From an uncultured Bacilli bacterium (GTDB lineage: Bacteria; Bacillota_I; Bacilli_A; RF39; UBA660): a stretch of DNA of 64,000 nt. A model generated the notes under the pieces. It did not search any database and was not told the DNA's origin. It saw only the letters and a list, made by a program, of their open reading frames with translations. Below, one piece after another: positions 33,547 through 42,549 of the stretch. Where the stretch lies: contig CAKPCH010000004.1 of assembly GCA_934141535.1 (NCBI GenBank), positions 62,001 through 126,000 on the forward strand, in the 5' to 3' direction. A program made the translations under genes and the position numbers. Each line of letters begins with the position of its first letter. The first letter of the stretch is position 1.

Positions 33547-34060
33547 AGTATCTTCCTTTTGTAAATAGGCTTTTATCTCTTAATGATTTTTGAATATGTC
33601 TTTCTTTTATTCTTTTTAATTTAGCAAAAGGAAATTCTTTTTTATTTATTTGATCTAAAAGAATAGTAGTTATTCCTATTGTATTACCACATACTACATC
33701 ATCCATCATAGAATCTCCTATCATAGCTATTTCATCAAGTCCAAAACCACTTTTTTTAATAAGTTCACTAATAGATTCAATATGTGGTTTTCTAGCACTA
33801 TAAATATAATCTACTTTAAGTTCTTCATGAAAAGGTTTTACTCTTCTTTTAATACTATTGGATGCTATAAAGATTTTAAAACCTTTATTTTTTAAATCTT
33901 TAAATAATTTTTTAGTTTCTTCTCTTGGTAAACTTTCAGTAATTGGTACTAATGTATTATCAAGATCGAATATTAAGCATTTTATTCCTCTTGTAATTAA
34001 CATATCATAATCTATTTTGTATATATTTTCTTGATAAATATCAGGAACATAAATTTCCAT
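33539..34060 (-). CDS. yqeG: YqeG-family HAD phosphatase
   Basis: A 173-residue HAD IIIA phosphatase. Motif I is IFDLDNTLVP, motif II the Ser of IASNS, motif III the Lys of ARKP and motif IV GDSMMDDV. YqeG is conserved next to yqeH across Firmicutes and in eukaryotes is represented by mitochondrial PTPMT-like phosphatidylglycerophosphate phosphatases; the bacterial substrate is probably phosphatidylglycerophosphate (family knowledge). ATG 34060 follows GAGGTG. pgsA, which makes that substrate, lies elsewhere in this window at 2293-3144. Confidence 0.88.
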   Translation of the reverse strand: MEIYVPDIYQENIYKIDYDMLITRGIKCLIFDLDNTLVPITESLPREETKKLFKDLKNKGFKIFIASNSIKRRVKPFHEELKVDYIYSARKPHIESISELIKKSGFGLDEIAMIGDSMMDDVVCGNTIGITTILLDQINKKEFPFAKLKRIKERHIQKSLRDKSLFTKGRYYV

Positions 34061-34129
34061 CTATTACACCTCACTAACCTAATACTAATAATATTTTATC
34101 ACAATAAATTATACTTATCAATTAAAAAA

Positions 34130-34163
34130 GAAAAACTATTGAAATTTTCAATAGTTTAACCTA
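34130..34163. repeat. 34-base repeat, copy 1 (pilin 3' end and terminator)
   Basis: These 34 bases are identical to 62761-62794. They contain an inverted repeat (AAACTATTGAAA and its complement) that ends each pilin gene, plus its stop codon. Copy 1 ends the pilin at 34156. Confidence 0.85.
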
Positions 34164-35142
34164 ACATAGATTTTGAAATTGTTATAACTGGACGAAGACC
34201 ATAGTTGTCAGAATTGTTGACTTCGTCGCGATTGCTAAAGTAACCATTATAGTAAACGCCCCACGCGTAGTAAGAGTAATCATCAGTAGGAGTTGTTGTC
34301 CAATATCCATATACTGGATGGGTTGTATCTTTTAAATTATCATATAACCATATTAGTAAAGCTCCTCCTTTATTGCCCGCTGCTATATATATTTGATCTT
34401 TTGTTGGAAAACTTACTTCTACTCCATTTTTATTAAATATACTCTTTATATGTCCTAAATAATCTTTGCCTTCTACAGCATTACTTCCTATTGCTGTTAT
34501 ATTTTTACAAGTTGTATTGATTATGCTTCCATCTGTACACCAAGCTACTCCTGATGGCACATATGAATCCACAAAGTTTTCTTTCATGATTAAACTTACT
34601 GTATCTGTATTGTTTTCTAGTACAAAGAATGTATTTGTGTAACTATCTCCAACCTTGCATGTGTATTCATCACCATATGCATAACTTCCTGTTGGCACGT
34701 TCCCTGTTGTTGCTGTAGTTACTGCTGTACATACTGGATTGAATTGCTCTATTTTTCCATTATTATATGAATATGCTGCATCTGATACCTTAAAATTTGA
34801 AATACCTGTTATTTTCCCATTCGATAATAATATCTTACTACCTACATCTGGAGTTATTCCATTAATTTCTATTTTAATATAATCAGTAGTTCCATCACAT
34901 TTTAATCCTTCACTTTCTACTACACATTCTGTTGGATTAAAGTTTGCCCCTGGATGTACCATATTATATCTAGCTATCTCATTTTTTACTTGATCTAAAT
35001 ATAATTCTATACTTCTTTCTGTTGAATTATTTTTACTATCCTTTATTATATTTAACACTACTGGTGTAGCTATTAATGCGATAATTGCAAGTATTACGAT
35101 GACTGCTAATAACTCTATTAATGTAAAACCTTTATTTTTCAT
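34156..35142 (-). CDS. Type IV pilin-like protein with GLRP lectin-like tip
   Basis: The 328-residue product starts with a type IV prepilin leader, MKNKG then FTLIELLAVIVILAIIALI, with Glu5 of the mature protein present. Residues to about 130 are a pilin-type domain. From about 135 the module is nearly identical to module 1 of the protein at 27185 (GNVP, YGDEYTC, VGD, NTFFVLENNTDTVSLIMKEN, DSYVP, GHIKSIFNK) and ends NYGLRPVITISKSMLG. The 40 codons before LRP hold 13 C-ending codons (TAC, GGC, AGC, CGC, GAC, GTC, AAC), against few elsewhere in the gene. ATG 35142 follows AGAGGGA. The assembly machinery is not in the window. Confidence 0.8.
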   Translation of the reverse strand: MKNKGFTLIELLAVIVILAIIALIATPVVLNIIKDSKNNSTERSIELYLDQVKNEIARYNMVHPGANFNPTECVVESEGLKCDGTTDYIKIEINGITPDVGSKILLSNGKITGISNFKVSDAAYSYNNGKIEQFNPVCTAVTTATTGNVPTGSYAYGDEYTCKVGDSYTNTFFVLENNTDTVSLIMKENFVDSYVPSGVAWCTDGSIINTTCKNITAIGSNAVEGKDYLGHIKSIFNKNGVEVSFPTKDQIYIAAGNKGGALLIWLYDNLKDTTHPVYGYWTTTPTDDYSYYAWGVYYNGYFSNRDEVNNSDNYGLRPVITISKSMLG

Positions 35143-35192
35143 TTCATAAATCCCTCTTTCTACTATAGTAATAGTATACTATCAATCAAAAG

Positions 35193-35240
35193 AAAAAACA
35201 AGTAATATTTTCAAAAATTCACTTGAAAATTACTTGTATA
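35193..35240 (-). terminator. Terminator of the gene at 35241
   Basis: A CAAGTAA/TTACTTG stem with a T run on the minus strand. Its sequence resembles the terminator before the surface protein at 27185 (29452-29505), including the TTTTGAAAA-like inner part. Confidence 0.7.
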
Positions 35241-35657
35241 TTATCTTTTATATCTTCTAATTTTTTCTACATCACTTCTATGTAGTACTTCATCATTTTT
35301 TATATTAAATTTTAACATACTATTAAATTCTTTTATAGCTTCATTAGTATTACAACTATACATAACATCATCTTCTACATTATATAATGAATAAATTTTA
35401 TTTACTTCTAGTACTCCTGTTTTTTCATTTACTCTAGATGAATATATTATAACTTTACCATTTTTATAAGCTATATTAATAGGATCTAATTCTTTATAAT
35501 ATCTTCCTATAAATTTTACTACACCATTTATTCTAGTAGTTACATCATAAAATCTATTTCCTCTTTTTTCATATTCTTGAATAGTTACACTATCATTTTT
35601 ATTTATCATAGCTGTTATTGAATATGGCACTGGTTTGCATTCGTTTATATCGTTCAT
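35241..35657 (-). CDS. Hypothetical protein
   Basis: Not recognised. The 138-residue soluble product is beta-rich, with Tyr/Arg/Lys-rich repeats of strand-like segments (SVTIQEYEKRGNRFYDVTTR and GRYYKELDPINIAYKNGKV), and a helical C-terminus. ATG 35657 follows AAAAGGAGAG. It sits three bases after the glycosyltransferase stop, so the two form an operon, and ends in a terminator before the pilin gene. A link with glycolipid synthesis is only positional. Confidence 0.6.
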   Translation of the reverse strand: MNDINECKPVPYSITAMINKNDSVTIQEYEKRGNRFYDVTTRINGVVKFIGRYYKELDPINIAYKNGKVIIYSSRVNEKTGVLEVNKIYSLYNVEDDVMYSCNTNEAIKEFNSMLKFNIKNDEVLHRSDVEKIRRYKR

Positions 35658-35660
35658 AAA

Positions 35661-36665
35661 TTACTCTCCTTTTAAAACGCTTTCATAAATACTTATCAAC
35701 TTCTTGCCAACCTTTTTTATATCTTTGGTTTGTGCTACTTTATATGCTTCTTCTGTTAAATTTGGTAGCTTACCTTCTAATATATCTTTTATTTTTTCTT
35801 CAAATTCATCTATTGTTTTTGCTTTATATACATTTACATTATCTTTCATCCAAGGTGAAAATACTGGTATATCTCTTATAAGTGCTGGTATTTTGGCAGC
35901 ACATGCTTCAAGTATTGGAATTCCTTCTGTTTCTTCTAATGTTGGAAATAAATATAAATCACATCCACTATATGCCCCTCTTAATATTTCAGGCTCTACA
36001 TATCCAGCAAATACTAAATTAGGTAACTTAGTATTAATAGCATCTCTTATTTTTTTAGGACTTGCTGATAATGGTGAATATCCAAACCATATAAATTTAT
36101 ACTCTGGTAATCTTTTTGCTAATTCTACAAAGTCTAATATACCTTTTCTTTCTATATATAATCCTACACCCATTATAACTTTATCAGTATTTTTATAATT
36201 ATATTTTTTTCTAAACTTTTTACCTAATTCATCATCATGTTTAAAAAATTCTACATTAATACCATTACTAATATCAGTTATTGGAACTTTTATTCCATAA
36301 CCTTCTAATAGTTTTTTAGAATATGGAGTTGGTGTTAGAATATGATCTCCTAGACTGTAGCACTTAATTATCCATTTTTTAAATAGAGGCGCTACAGCAT
36401 TTGAGAATATAAAAGAATTTCTAAAATCTTCTTCAGTTGAATGAGCATGATAAATAACTTTTTTACCTTTTTTTCTAGCACTTTTAGCAAGCCTATATGA
36501 TTTTGGTCCATATGTGTTTATATGTACTATATCATAATCATCATGTATATCTCTAGTATAAGGTATATTATTTTCTTCTAATGCATTCATCTGATGTCTA
36601 ACTGCTTTACCAAGCCCTGATTTTCTATTCATTTTTTCAAATTCTGAATAAAGTAACACTTTCAT
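35661..36665 (-). CDS. GT4-family glycosyltransferase
   Basis: A retaining GT-B enzyme of 334 residues: N-terminal domain with KVIYHAHSTEEDFRNSF, and the C-terminal donor domain with MGVGLYIERKGI, FAGYVEPEIL and the E-x7-E motif EETEGIPILEAC. The layout matches Gram-positive glucosyl-diacylglycerol synthases (LafA-like), so a membrane glycolipid is a probable product. Other GT4 roles are possible. ATG 36665 follows GGTGATTTA. It is the last host-like gene before the island on its right. Confidence 0.8.
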   Translation of the reverse strand: MKVLLYSEFEKMNRKSGLGKAVRHQMNALEENNIPYTRDIHDDYDIVHINTYGPKSYRLAKSARKKGKKVIYHAHSTEEDFRNSFIFSNAVAPLFKKWIIKCYSLGDHILTPTPYSKKLLEGYGIKVPITDISNGINVEFFKHDDELGKKFRKKYNYKNTDKVIMGVGLYIERKGILDFVELAKRLPEYKFIWFGYSPLSASPKKIRDAINTKLPNLVFAGYVEPEILRGAYSGCDLYLFPTLEETEGIPILEACAAKIPALIRDIPVFSPWMKDNVNVYKAKTIDEFEEKIKDILEGKLPNLTEEAYKVAQTKDIKKVGKKLISIYESVLKGE

Positions 36666-36874
36666 TAAATCACCAAATTTAGTATAACACATTTTTTATT
36701 ATTTGTTAACCCGTTTGCTTTTTTTTACACCAATCATACTTAAGCGATTACCTAATAACCTTGTATAACAAAAAATAGATTAATTCAATTGTAATTTAAG
36801 ATGTCAATATTGATTAGCATATCAATAGAAGTGACTTATTTAATAGAAATTTTTAACAGTCTCCACCTAACAAT
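36666..36874. other. Spacer between glycosyltransferase and island
   Basis: A 209-base gap with no ORF of note, no tRNA and no clear terminator or direct repeat. It forms the left boundary of the nine-gene island. Confidence 0.4.
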
Positions 36875-38125
36875 TTATAATGACCAATAAATTACATCAC
36901 TCTCAAATTTATAATCTTTGTATATTGAATACAAATCTAATATTATTTTTTTAGAACATTTTTTATTAAAGTAGCTCATTATTTTTTCTTTATTCATACT
37001 TCTGTATTTATCATGTGGAACTGCGATTATCAGTATATCCAAATCTTGCAATTTCTCGTAATTATTAAAATAGGTATTTTTGTCAAATAACATATAATCC
37101 GAAATCCTACAATCATAATTTTGTTTTTTTAACTCACGATAGATTATATCAACCTTAGTATTTCTAACATCATCTGAATTTGCCTTATAAGAATAACCTA
37201 AAATTCCTACCTTAATATTGTTATTGTTTTTTATATCAGCTACCATCTCATTCAAACTATTTACTATAAATAAAGGAATATTCTCGTTTGTTTTTCTTGC
37301 TTGTTTTACTATATTCATATTATATCCATATTTGTTTCCTAAATCAATAAGATAATACGGATCGATGCCAATACAATGACCTCCAACTAAGCCTGGAAGA
37401 ACGTCAACAAAATTCCACTTTGTTTTTGCGGTTTCTAAAACATCTATTGTTGATATCTTCATTAAATGGCACAATTGTGAGACTTCATTAACAAATGCAA
37501 TATTTAAATCCCTCTGAGAATTTTCAATAATTTTTGACAGTTCTGCGACTTTTATGCAACTAGCTCTATACAAACTAACATTAGATATTAAACTGTATAA
37601 TTTTTCAACTTGGTCTAAAACAAAATTATTTTGCGCTGAGATAACTTTAGTAACAGAATTAATAGTATGAAGATTATCAGATGGGTTTATTCTTTCAGGA
37701 GAATATCCAACAAAAAAATCGACATTATTCTTTAACCCACTATATTTTTCTAATAATGGAATGCATATATTTTCTGTTACGCCAGGATAATAAGAAGATT
37801 CAAATATTATTAGTGAATTTTTTTTAAAATTATACCCTATTGTTCTACAGGCTTCAATAACAAATTCCAAATTTGGTCTATTATTATCGTATACAGGCGT
37901 TGGGACTGTAACTATGATTGCATCTGACTTGCCAATACATTTGTCATTATAAGTATAAACAATATTACAGTTTTTATTATTTTTGCTTAAAGTTTTAATT
38001 TTATCATTATCAATATCATATGCAAACACTTTTTTAGTTTTAGCAAATTCATTTATTAAAGGTTGTCCAACATATCCAACACCAACTACTGTTATTGTAA
38101 AATTATTATCTCCTATTTCTTTCAT
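36875..38125 (-). CDS. UDP-sugar 6-dehydrogenase (WecC/TviB type)
   Basis: Oxidises a UDP-linked sugar to its uronic acid with two NAD+. The 416-residue product has the N-terminal Rossmann motif GVGYVGQPL (about 14-22), SPERINPSD, ENSQRDLNIAF, and the catalytic Cys in VGGHCIGIDPYYL (about 256). SPERINPGD and NSQRD variants are the marks of the UDP-N-acetyl-mannosamine, -glucosamine or -galactosamine branch rather than UDP-glucose dehydrogenase. ATG 38125 follows GTGATGGG. It is the last gene of the island and overlaps or abuts the PHP gene. No cognate epimerase or glycosyltransferase is present nearby. Confidence 0.85.
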   Translation of the reverse strand: MKEIGDNNFTITVVGVGYVGQPLINEFAKTKKVFAYDIDNDKIKTLSKNNKNCNIVYTYNDKCIGKSDAIIVTVPTPVYDNNRPNLEFVIEACRTIGYNFKKNSLIIFESSYYPGVTENICIPLLEKYSGLKNNVDFFVGYSPERINPSDNLHTINSVTKVISAQNNFVLDQVEKLYSLISNVSLYRASCIKVAELSKIIENSQRDLNIAFVNEVSQLCHLMKISTIDVLETAKTKWNFVDVLPGLVGGHCIGIDPYYLIDLGNKYGYNMNIVKQARKTNENIPLFIVNSLNEMVADIKNNNNIKVGILGYSYKANSDDVRNTKVDIIYRELKKQNYDCRISDYMLFDKNTYFNNYEKLQDLDILIIAVPHDKYRSMNKEKIMSYFNKKCSKKIILDLYSIYKDYKFESDVIYWSL

Positions 38126-38126
38126 A

Positions 38127-38945
38127 TTATCCCATCACTTTCAACAAAGGAGCAAGATACTTCTCACTTCCATAATTAATACCATTATAATCTTTAGCAT
38201 TTCCATGATAATCCGTCCCTGCCGTTTTTATACAATCGATAAAAAGACTGTTTGTATCCAAATAATTACTAAATTCAATTGAATTTTTAGGATTAATGAC
38301 TTCCAATCCATTTAATCCATAGTTTAAAAAAACTTTTACAATTGATTCAAATTCAATAATAGATGAACATTGATTTAAAAGTGTCATGGGATGAGCTAAA
38401 ACAATTATAGAATTAAGTGATTTCAATATGTCAATTGTTTCTTTAACTTGTAATTTCTTTTGAACTATATATGACTGACTTCTAGAACCAATAAAGTTTT
38501 TATAAATAAAATCAACATCATCAACATTAAATTTTTCTAATAATATTTTGGCTATAATCCGTTTATTTAACAGATCTTTTGTGTACTTTTTTATGTCATT
38601 ATCATCAATAACAATTCCATATTTATATTCTAATATTTTTATAGCAGCCCTACAAATGTAATCATTTTCTAACTTTATTTGTCTTAAATATCCATTAAGT
38701 TTTTTTAAATCATTAACTCCATATGCTAACAAATGAATACTTTTGTTATTATAATTACAATCAATTTCAATACCGTTTATTATAGTTATATTATTGTATA
38801 ATGATGTTACACTCTCGCATATGTTATGATCAGTAAAAGATAAATACAATATATTATTGTCTAATGCTGTTTTAATTAAATCGTCTCTACTTGAAATACC
38901 ATCACTTAATGTACTATGAACATGTAAATCAAAATTTATAGACAT
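38127..38945 (-). CDS. PHP-domain phosphoesterase
   Basis: A 272-residue metal-dependent phosphoesterase. The N-terminal metal site is FDLHVHSTLSDG (H-x-H plus Asp), followed by SFTDHNI, an NGIEID segment, VLAHPMT and the C-terminal TAGTDYHGN. The order is that of the PHP domains in polymerase-associated and YciV-like nucleotide or histidinol phosphatases. ATG 38945 is the likely start, although the ribosome site (AAAGG) is a little far. It lies in the island between the Nudix and dehydrogenase genes, overlapping the former. Confidence 0.8.
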   Translation of the reverse strand: MSINFDLHVHSTLSDGISSRDDLIKTALDNNILYLSFTDHNICESVTSLYNNITIINGIEIDCNYNNKSIHLLAYGVNDLKKLNGYLRQIKLENDYICRAAIKILEYKYGIVIDDNDIKKYTKDLLNKRIIAKILLEKFNVDDVDFIYKNFIGSRSQSYIVQKKLQVKETIDILKSLNSIIVLAHPMTLLNQCSSIIEFESIVKVFLNYGLNGLEVINPKNSIEFSNYLDTNSLFIDCIKTAGTDYHGNAKDYNGINYGSEKYLAPLLKVMG

Positions 38946-39384
38946 TTTTACACAACCTTTCATTTAATTCCCAAAGTGCATTTTTATTGCTATCCCATTC
39001 AAACATTTTCATTGCATCACTATAATTAACCCATTTAAAAGATTTATGTTCTTCAGATATTTTTATTTTGGCATCATCCACACAAACACCAAATGAATAT
39101 TCTTTTACGATATATGTTTCTTTTTCAAACTTTGTACCTGAAATATTAATTGAAGGCATGCTAGCAAATGATGATAATTTTACTAAATTTGTGTTGTATG
39201 GAATATTACCTTCTTCATACATTTCCCTTCGTGCAGCCTGTTCTATACTTTCACTGTCCTCTACTCCACCAGCTATTCCTTGCCATACATTTAAATCCTC
39301 TCTTAAAAATAAACAATATTCAATACAATTTAATTTTGTATTCATTCTATATGGAATAACTAAAACTTGTATTGGCTTCCTCAC
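38929..39384 (-). CDS. Nudix hydrolase, first copy
   Basis: A 151-residue Nudix protein that begins at GTG 39384 after AAGGAGG. The box reads GGVEDSESIEQAARREMYEE and then GNI, with the REMYEE acidic metal ligands in place. The opening MRKPIQVLVIPYRM and the WQGIAGGVED segment are like NudB-type dATP or dihydroneopterin triphosphate pyrophosphatases, but the substrate may be any NDP-linked compound. It is a paralogue of the protein at 43124 (same start MRKP.QVL, same C-terminal SNK.ALWELN.RL). It overlaps the APH-like gene upstream and the PHP gene downstream. Confidence 0.85.
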   Translation of the reverse strand: MRKPIQVLVIPYRMNTKLNCIEYCLFLREDLNVWQGIAGGVEDSESIEQAARREMYEEGNIPYNTNLVKLSSFASMPSINISGTKFEKETYIVKEYSFGVCVDDAKIKISEEHKSFKWVNYSDAMKMFEWDSNKNALWELNERLCKNVYKF

Positions 39385-40339
39385 TATTAACCTCCTTAAT
39401 GATATTTATAACACTATTTTTCTTACTTAATAGCCACTTTATCATTTCAAATTTGTATTTTGCATAACTAATATCATCATCGACATCAAGACAGTAAAGG
39501 CTATTTAAGGATATATAGTTAAATAAATTCAAGCCATCTAATAAGTATTCATTAGTAATATAATAAACATTTTTATATCCCTCAAGAAAATTTTTAATAT
39601 TATATAAAATTTTTGTATCATCAAAATTTTTATCATAACATATCATACTAATTGCACGATATATTTCATATTGTAAAGGAAAAATGCAAGTTTGGTCTAA
39701 ATCTAGACACACTAATTTATTTGTTTTGATAATGTTATCAAGGTAAAAATCGCCGTGCACAATTTTATTGTTATATTTTAAATAAATTTGTTCAATACTC
39801 CTAAAGTCAACTTTTTTTAATAGTTTTAACTTTGACCTTAAAATTTGAATTGCCTCTGTGTTACCTGTTTTTACATGCAAACTAATTAAATTATTAATTC
39901 TATCTATATTGGGAGTGGTCATATTTAAATTTTTTGTATCATAGTTTTTGATATTTTTAATAATAGATGAATTTAGGGTTTTATGTATATTCCCAAGCAA
40001 CTCTCCTAGTTTATACTGCTCTTGAGAACCCAATCTTTGTTTATTCAAATGTAGACCATCAATATATTCATATAAAACGTAATATTTATCATTATATGTA
40101 AAATATGTTCTACCATCTATTGTAAAAATAATCTTGGCTGATAAATTATTGCTCGATAAAATATTTTGAACAACATTTATAAACTCAAGCCTATTTAACT
40201 TATCAACAGCCATTTCTTTTAATAGATATTTCCTATCTTTTGTAGTTAATATCCACTTTTTGCAAGCATATCCTAATGATAAAGGCTGTTTTTCTATTAT
40301 AAAAATATTATAAAAATCATTAATAATTTTATTTTTCAT
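39347..40339 (-). CDS. APH/choline-kinase-fold phosphotransferase
   Basis: A 330-residue kinase-like protein. It has the Brenner motif in KIVHGDFYLDNII (catalytic Asp and Asn present) followed by CLDLDQ in the DFG position, and an N-lobe with the Lys of KYLLKEM. The fold is shared by aminoglycoside kinases, choline kinases, homoserine kinase II and many small-molecule kinases. Island context (aminotransferase, Nudix, dehydrogenase) suggests phosphorylation of an amino-sugar or amino-alcohol intermediate. Drug resistance is possible but unsupported. ATG 40339 follows GGGAGAA and overlaps the aminotransferase stop. Confidence 0.78.
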   Translation of the reverse strand: MKNKIINDFYNIFIIEKQPLSLGYACKKWILTTKDRKYLLKEMAVDKLNRLEFINVVQNILSSNNLSAKIIFTIDGRTYFTYNDKYYVLYEYIDGLHLNKQRLGSQEQYKLGELLGNIHKTLNSSIIKNIKNYDTKNLNMTTPNIDRINNLISLHVKTGNTEAIQILRSKLKLLKKVDFRSIEQIYLKYNNKIVHGDFYLDNIIKTNKLVCLDLDQTCIFPLQYEIYRAISMICYDKNFDDTKILYNIKNFLEGYKNVYYITNEYLLDGLNLFNYISLNSLYCLDVDDDISYAKYKFEMIKWLLSKKNSVINIIKEVNSEEANTSFSYSI

Positions 40340-41486
40340 TTAATTCTCCCAAAACTTCATATAATGATTTAACAAATGAATTACATATATATTGATTATC
40401 TTTTTTAGACATGTTGAAATGAATGGGTAAGTTTATTATTCTCCCACCTAATTCACGCGAAATGTTTTTATATTTAGTATCTATATGTTCATCAACATAT
40501 TTATGAATCATAAATGTGGGTTCATTAGCAACGGTAGTTTTTATTTGATACTTTTCTTCTAAAATTTTCATAATTTTATTTCTGCTGTTTCTAGTAAACA
40601 TATCATTTAATATGATAGTATAATAGGTATAAATATGATAGTAAATTTCATCAAAAACTGGCAAAGAAAAATATTTGCTATACTTTTTTAACATATTATT
40701 TCTTTGAAGTGCTACTTTACGTCTTTTTTTGTTATATTTATCAATTTTTTTTAATTGTGATATACCCACGCTGGATTGAACTTTTGATAATTTATAATTC
40801 GAGCCCCAAGCATCCATTTTTCTTCCACCAAATTCTCTTCTTTTTTTCATTTTTTCATAATATTCATAATTATTCGTTAAAATCATACCGCCTTCTCCAA
40901 GAGTGGATATGTTTTTTTTGCTTTGAAAGCTAAAAACTGATATATCTCCCAAGCAACCGACTTTCTTTTTATCATAAGATGCACCACAACATCTAGCGAC
41001 ATCTTCTATTATAACGATATTAGAATCATATTTTTTTATAATATTAATAATTTTATTCATATCAGCAGATACACCATTCATATGTGTAACAACAACTGCC
41101 CTGGTATTTTTTGTTAAATTATTTTTGATTGAATTTGCCGAAATATTTAAAGTTTTATCATCAACATCACATAATACTAATTTTGCTGGAGTTGACAATA
41201 TTGATAAATGTGTACCATAGAAATTTATTGCAGATGATATGACTTCATCATTTGGTTTTAATTCAAGAACTTGCATTGCAATATCAATGCCACTATTACA
41301 ACCGTTTACAGATAATGCATATTTTTTCCCTATATATTCTGAAAATTTTTTTTCAAATTCTACGCGATAATCAATGGTATCACATACTTTCCAGTTGCAT
41401 AAACTATGCATCGACTTAATAACATATATATAGTCAGTTATGGTATATTTAAAATTTGGAGGTTGAGACTGATAACTTTTTTTCAC
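40329..41486 (-). CDS. DegT/DnrJ/EryC1 aminotransferase
   Basis: A PLP-dependent enzyme of 385 residues that aminates keto sugars or related carbonyls. It has NGCNSGIDIAM for the phosphate cup, IIEDVARCCGASY with the PLP-binding Asp, and VFSFQSKKNISTLGEGGM with the Schiff-base Lys, which is the usual SF.xxK.I..GEGG pattern. GTG 41486 is the best start because AAAGGA precedes it at normal spacing; ATG 41498 lies inside the ribosome site. It is in the middle of the island, with the kinase gene overlapping its end. Confidence 0.88.
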   Translation of the reverse strand: MKKSYQSQPPNFKYTITDYIYVIKSMHSLCNWKVCDTIDYRVEFEKKFSEYIGKKYALSVNGCNSGIDIAMQVLELKPNDEVISSAINFYGTHLSILSTPAKLVLCDVDDKTLNISANSIKNNLTKNTRAVVVTHMNGVSADMNKIINIIKKYDSNIVIIEDVARCCGASYDKKKVGCLGDISVFSFQSKKNISTLGEGGMILTNNYEYYEKMKKRREFGGRKMDAWGSNYKLSKVQSSVGISQLKKIDKYNKKRRKVALQRNNMLKKYSKYFSLPVFDEIYYHIYTYYTIILNDMFTRNSRNKIMKILEEKYQIKTTVANEPTFMIHKYVDEHIDTKYKNISRELGGRIINLPIHFNMSKKDNQYICNSFVKSLYEVLGELNEK

Positions 41487-41538
41487 TATTAAACACATCC
41501 TTTTAAAATTTAAACAATTTTACTATTTAGCCTATTAT

Positions 41539-42498
41539 TTAGTTACTATAATTAGAAAATATGTTGCTTTTATGCACTAATATTTTTGCGGTAGATAAAT
41601 AAAAATCACTTTGATGGTCATTAAATTTCAATAATTCATTCAGAAAAAATTGTTCCTTAGATATAGCTGAAATGTGTTGTCTTTCTATTTGCGATATAAT
41701 TTCCTCTACATCCAACAACTCATTAAAAACTTGCATGCTATTTTTTTTGTCATAACATGTAACAATAATTTCAGAAAGTTCTGCTTTTGAAACGAATTTA
41801 CAATTAAAGGCATTAAGTAAATTAAAAACAGTCAAATTGAGTTTTTTGGAATCCAGGCAATTGTCAGCATTTTTTTGATATAATTCTTTATCAATATACG
41901 GTAATATAAGGTTCTTAAGATTATAATTTAATTCTAATGTTGGATATCTTAAACCTAGATTAGAAGGAAAACCATATACAATTAATTTTCCATTATAATA
42001 TCTTAATCCTATTCTATCATTTCCCATATAATCATATTTTTTGGATAATAAATAAAATAATAAATTTGTCGTTTTACCACTACCACTATTGCCAATAAAA
42101 ACAGTTGCTTTATTTGTTTTTTTATTTACCACTGATGCCCCATGAACAAAATAAATTCCAATATCTTCATAATATTTGGCAAAAATATCTATTATTATTC
42201 TCTTTAGATTAAGACAATGATCTGCATTAAAATGATCATAAATAAATTTAATATTATTTTTTTTATTTGAAAAAATCAATGTATTTGGCGCCATAATAAA
42301 ACATTTATTTTTAGAATATTCAATTGTTTCTTCAGCAACAATATCAAGAGTAACTAATTCAGTTGGAATGTTTTTCTCATTATAATCACTAATAACAAAA
42401 CACCCATTAAAATGTTGAGACATTTTTGTATTAAGATTGGGTACACTTGTTTTAATTATTATTTTTAGCCCATCTTTAAATATTTCATAGCAGTTCAT
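41539..42498 (-). CDS. HprK-like P-loop protein
   Basis: The 319-residue product has an N-terminal region of mixed strands (about 1-120) and an HPr-kinase-like C-terminal domain with FIGNSGSGKTTNLLFYLL (about 135) and, at HprK spacing, YDYMGNDRIGLRYY. The HprK signature and HPr-binding region are missing, so HPr is not its probable substrate. Similar HprK-like proteins occur in RiPP and sugar clusters, where their target is poorly known. The start is uncertain: ATG 42498 fits GGAATG better than ATG 42510. It stands between the P-loop kinase and aminotransferase genes. Confidence 0.7.
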   Translation of the reverse strand: MNCYEIFKDGLKIIIKTSVPNLNTKMSQHFNGCFVISDYNEKNIPTELVTLDIVAEETIEYSKNKCFIMAPNTLIFSNKKNNIKFIYDHFNADHCLNLKRIIIDIFAKYYEDIGIYFVHGASVVNKKTNKATVFIGNSGSGKTTNLLFYLLSKKYDYMGNDRIGLRYYNGKLIVYGFPSNLGLRYPTLELNYNLKNLILPYIDKELYQKNADNCLDSKKLNLTVFNLLNAFNCKFVSKAELSEIIVTCYDKKNSMQVFNELLDVEEIISQIERQHISAISKEQFFLNELLKFNDHQSDFYLSTAKILVHKSNIFSNYSN

Positions 42499-42549
42499 TT
42501 TAAGCTTCATTCCTTTCTATTCCATATATAAGCACACAAACAAGAAAAA

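Noticed and set aside
35704..36198. Plus-strand ORF of 164 codons within the glycosyltransferase gene
   Set aside because: A mirror reading of a well-supported GT4 gene; no initiation signals.
39347..40339. Aminoglycoside resistance gene
   Set aside because: The Brenner motif only shows the kinase fold. Operon context is biosynthetic, and no signature of a known resistance enzyme is seen.
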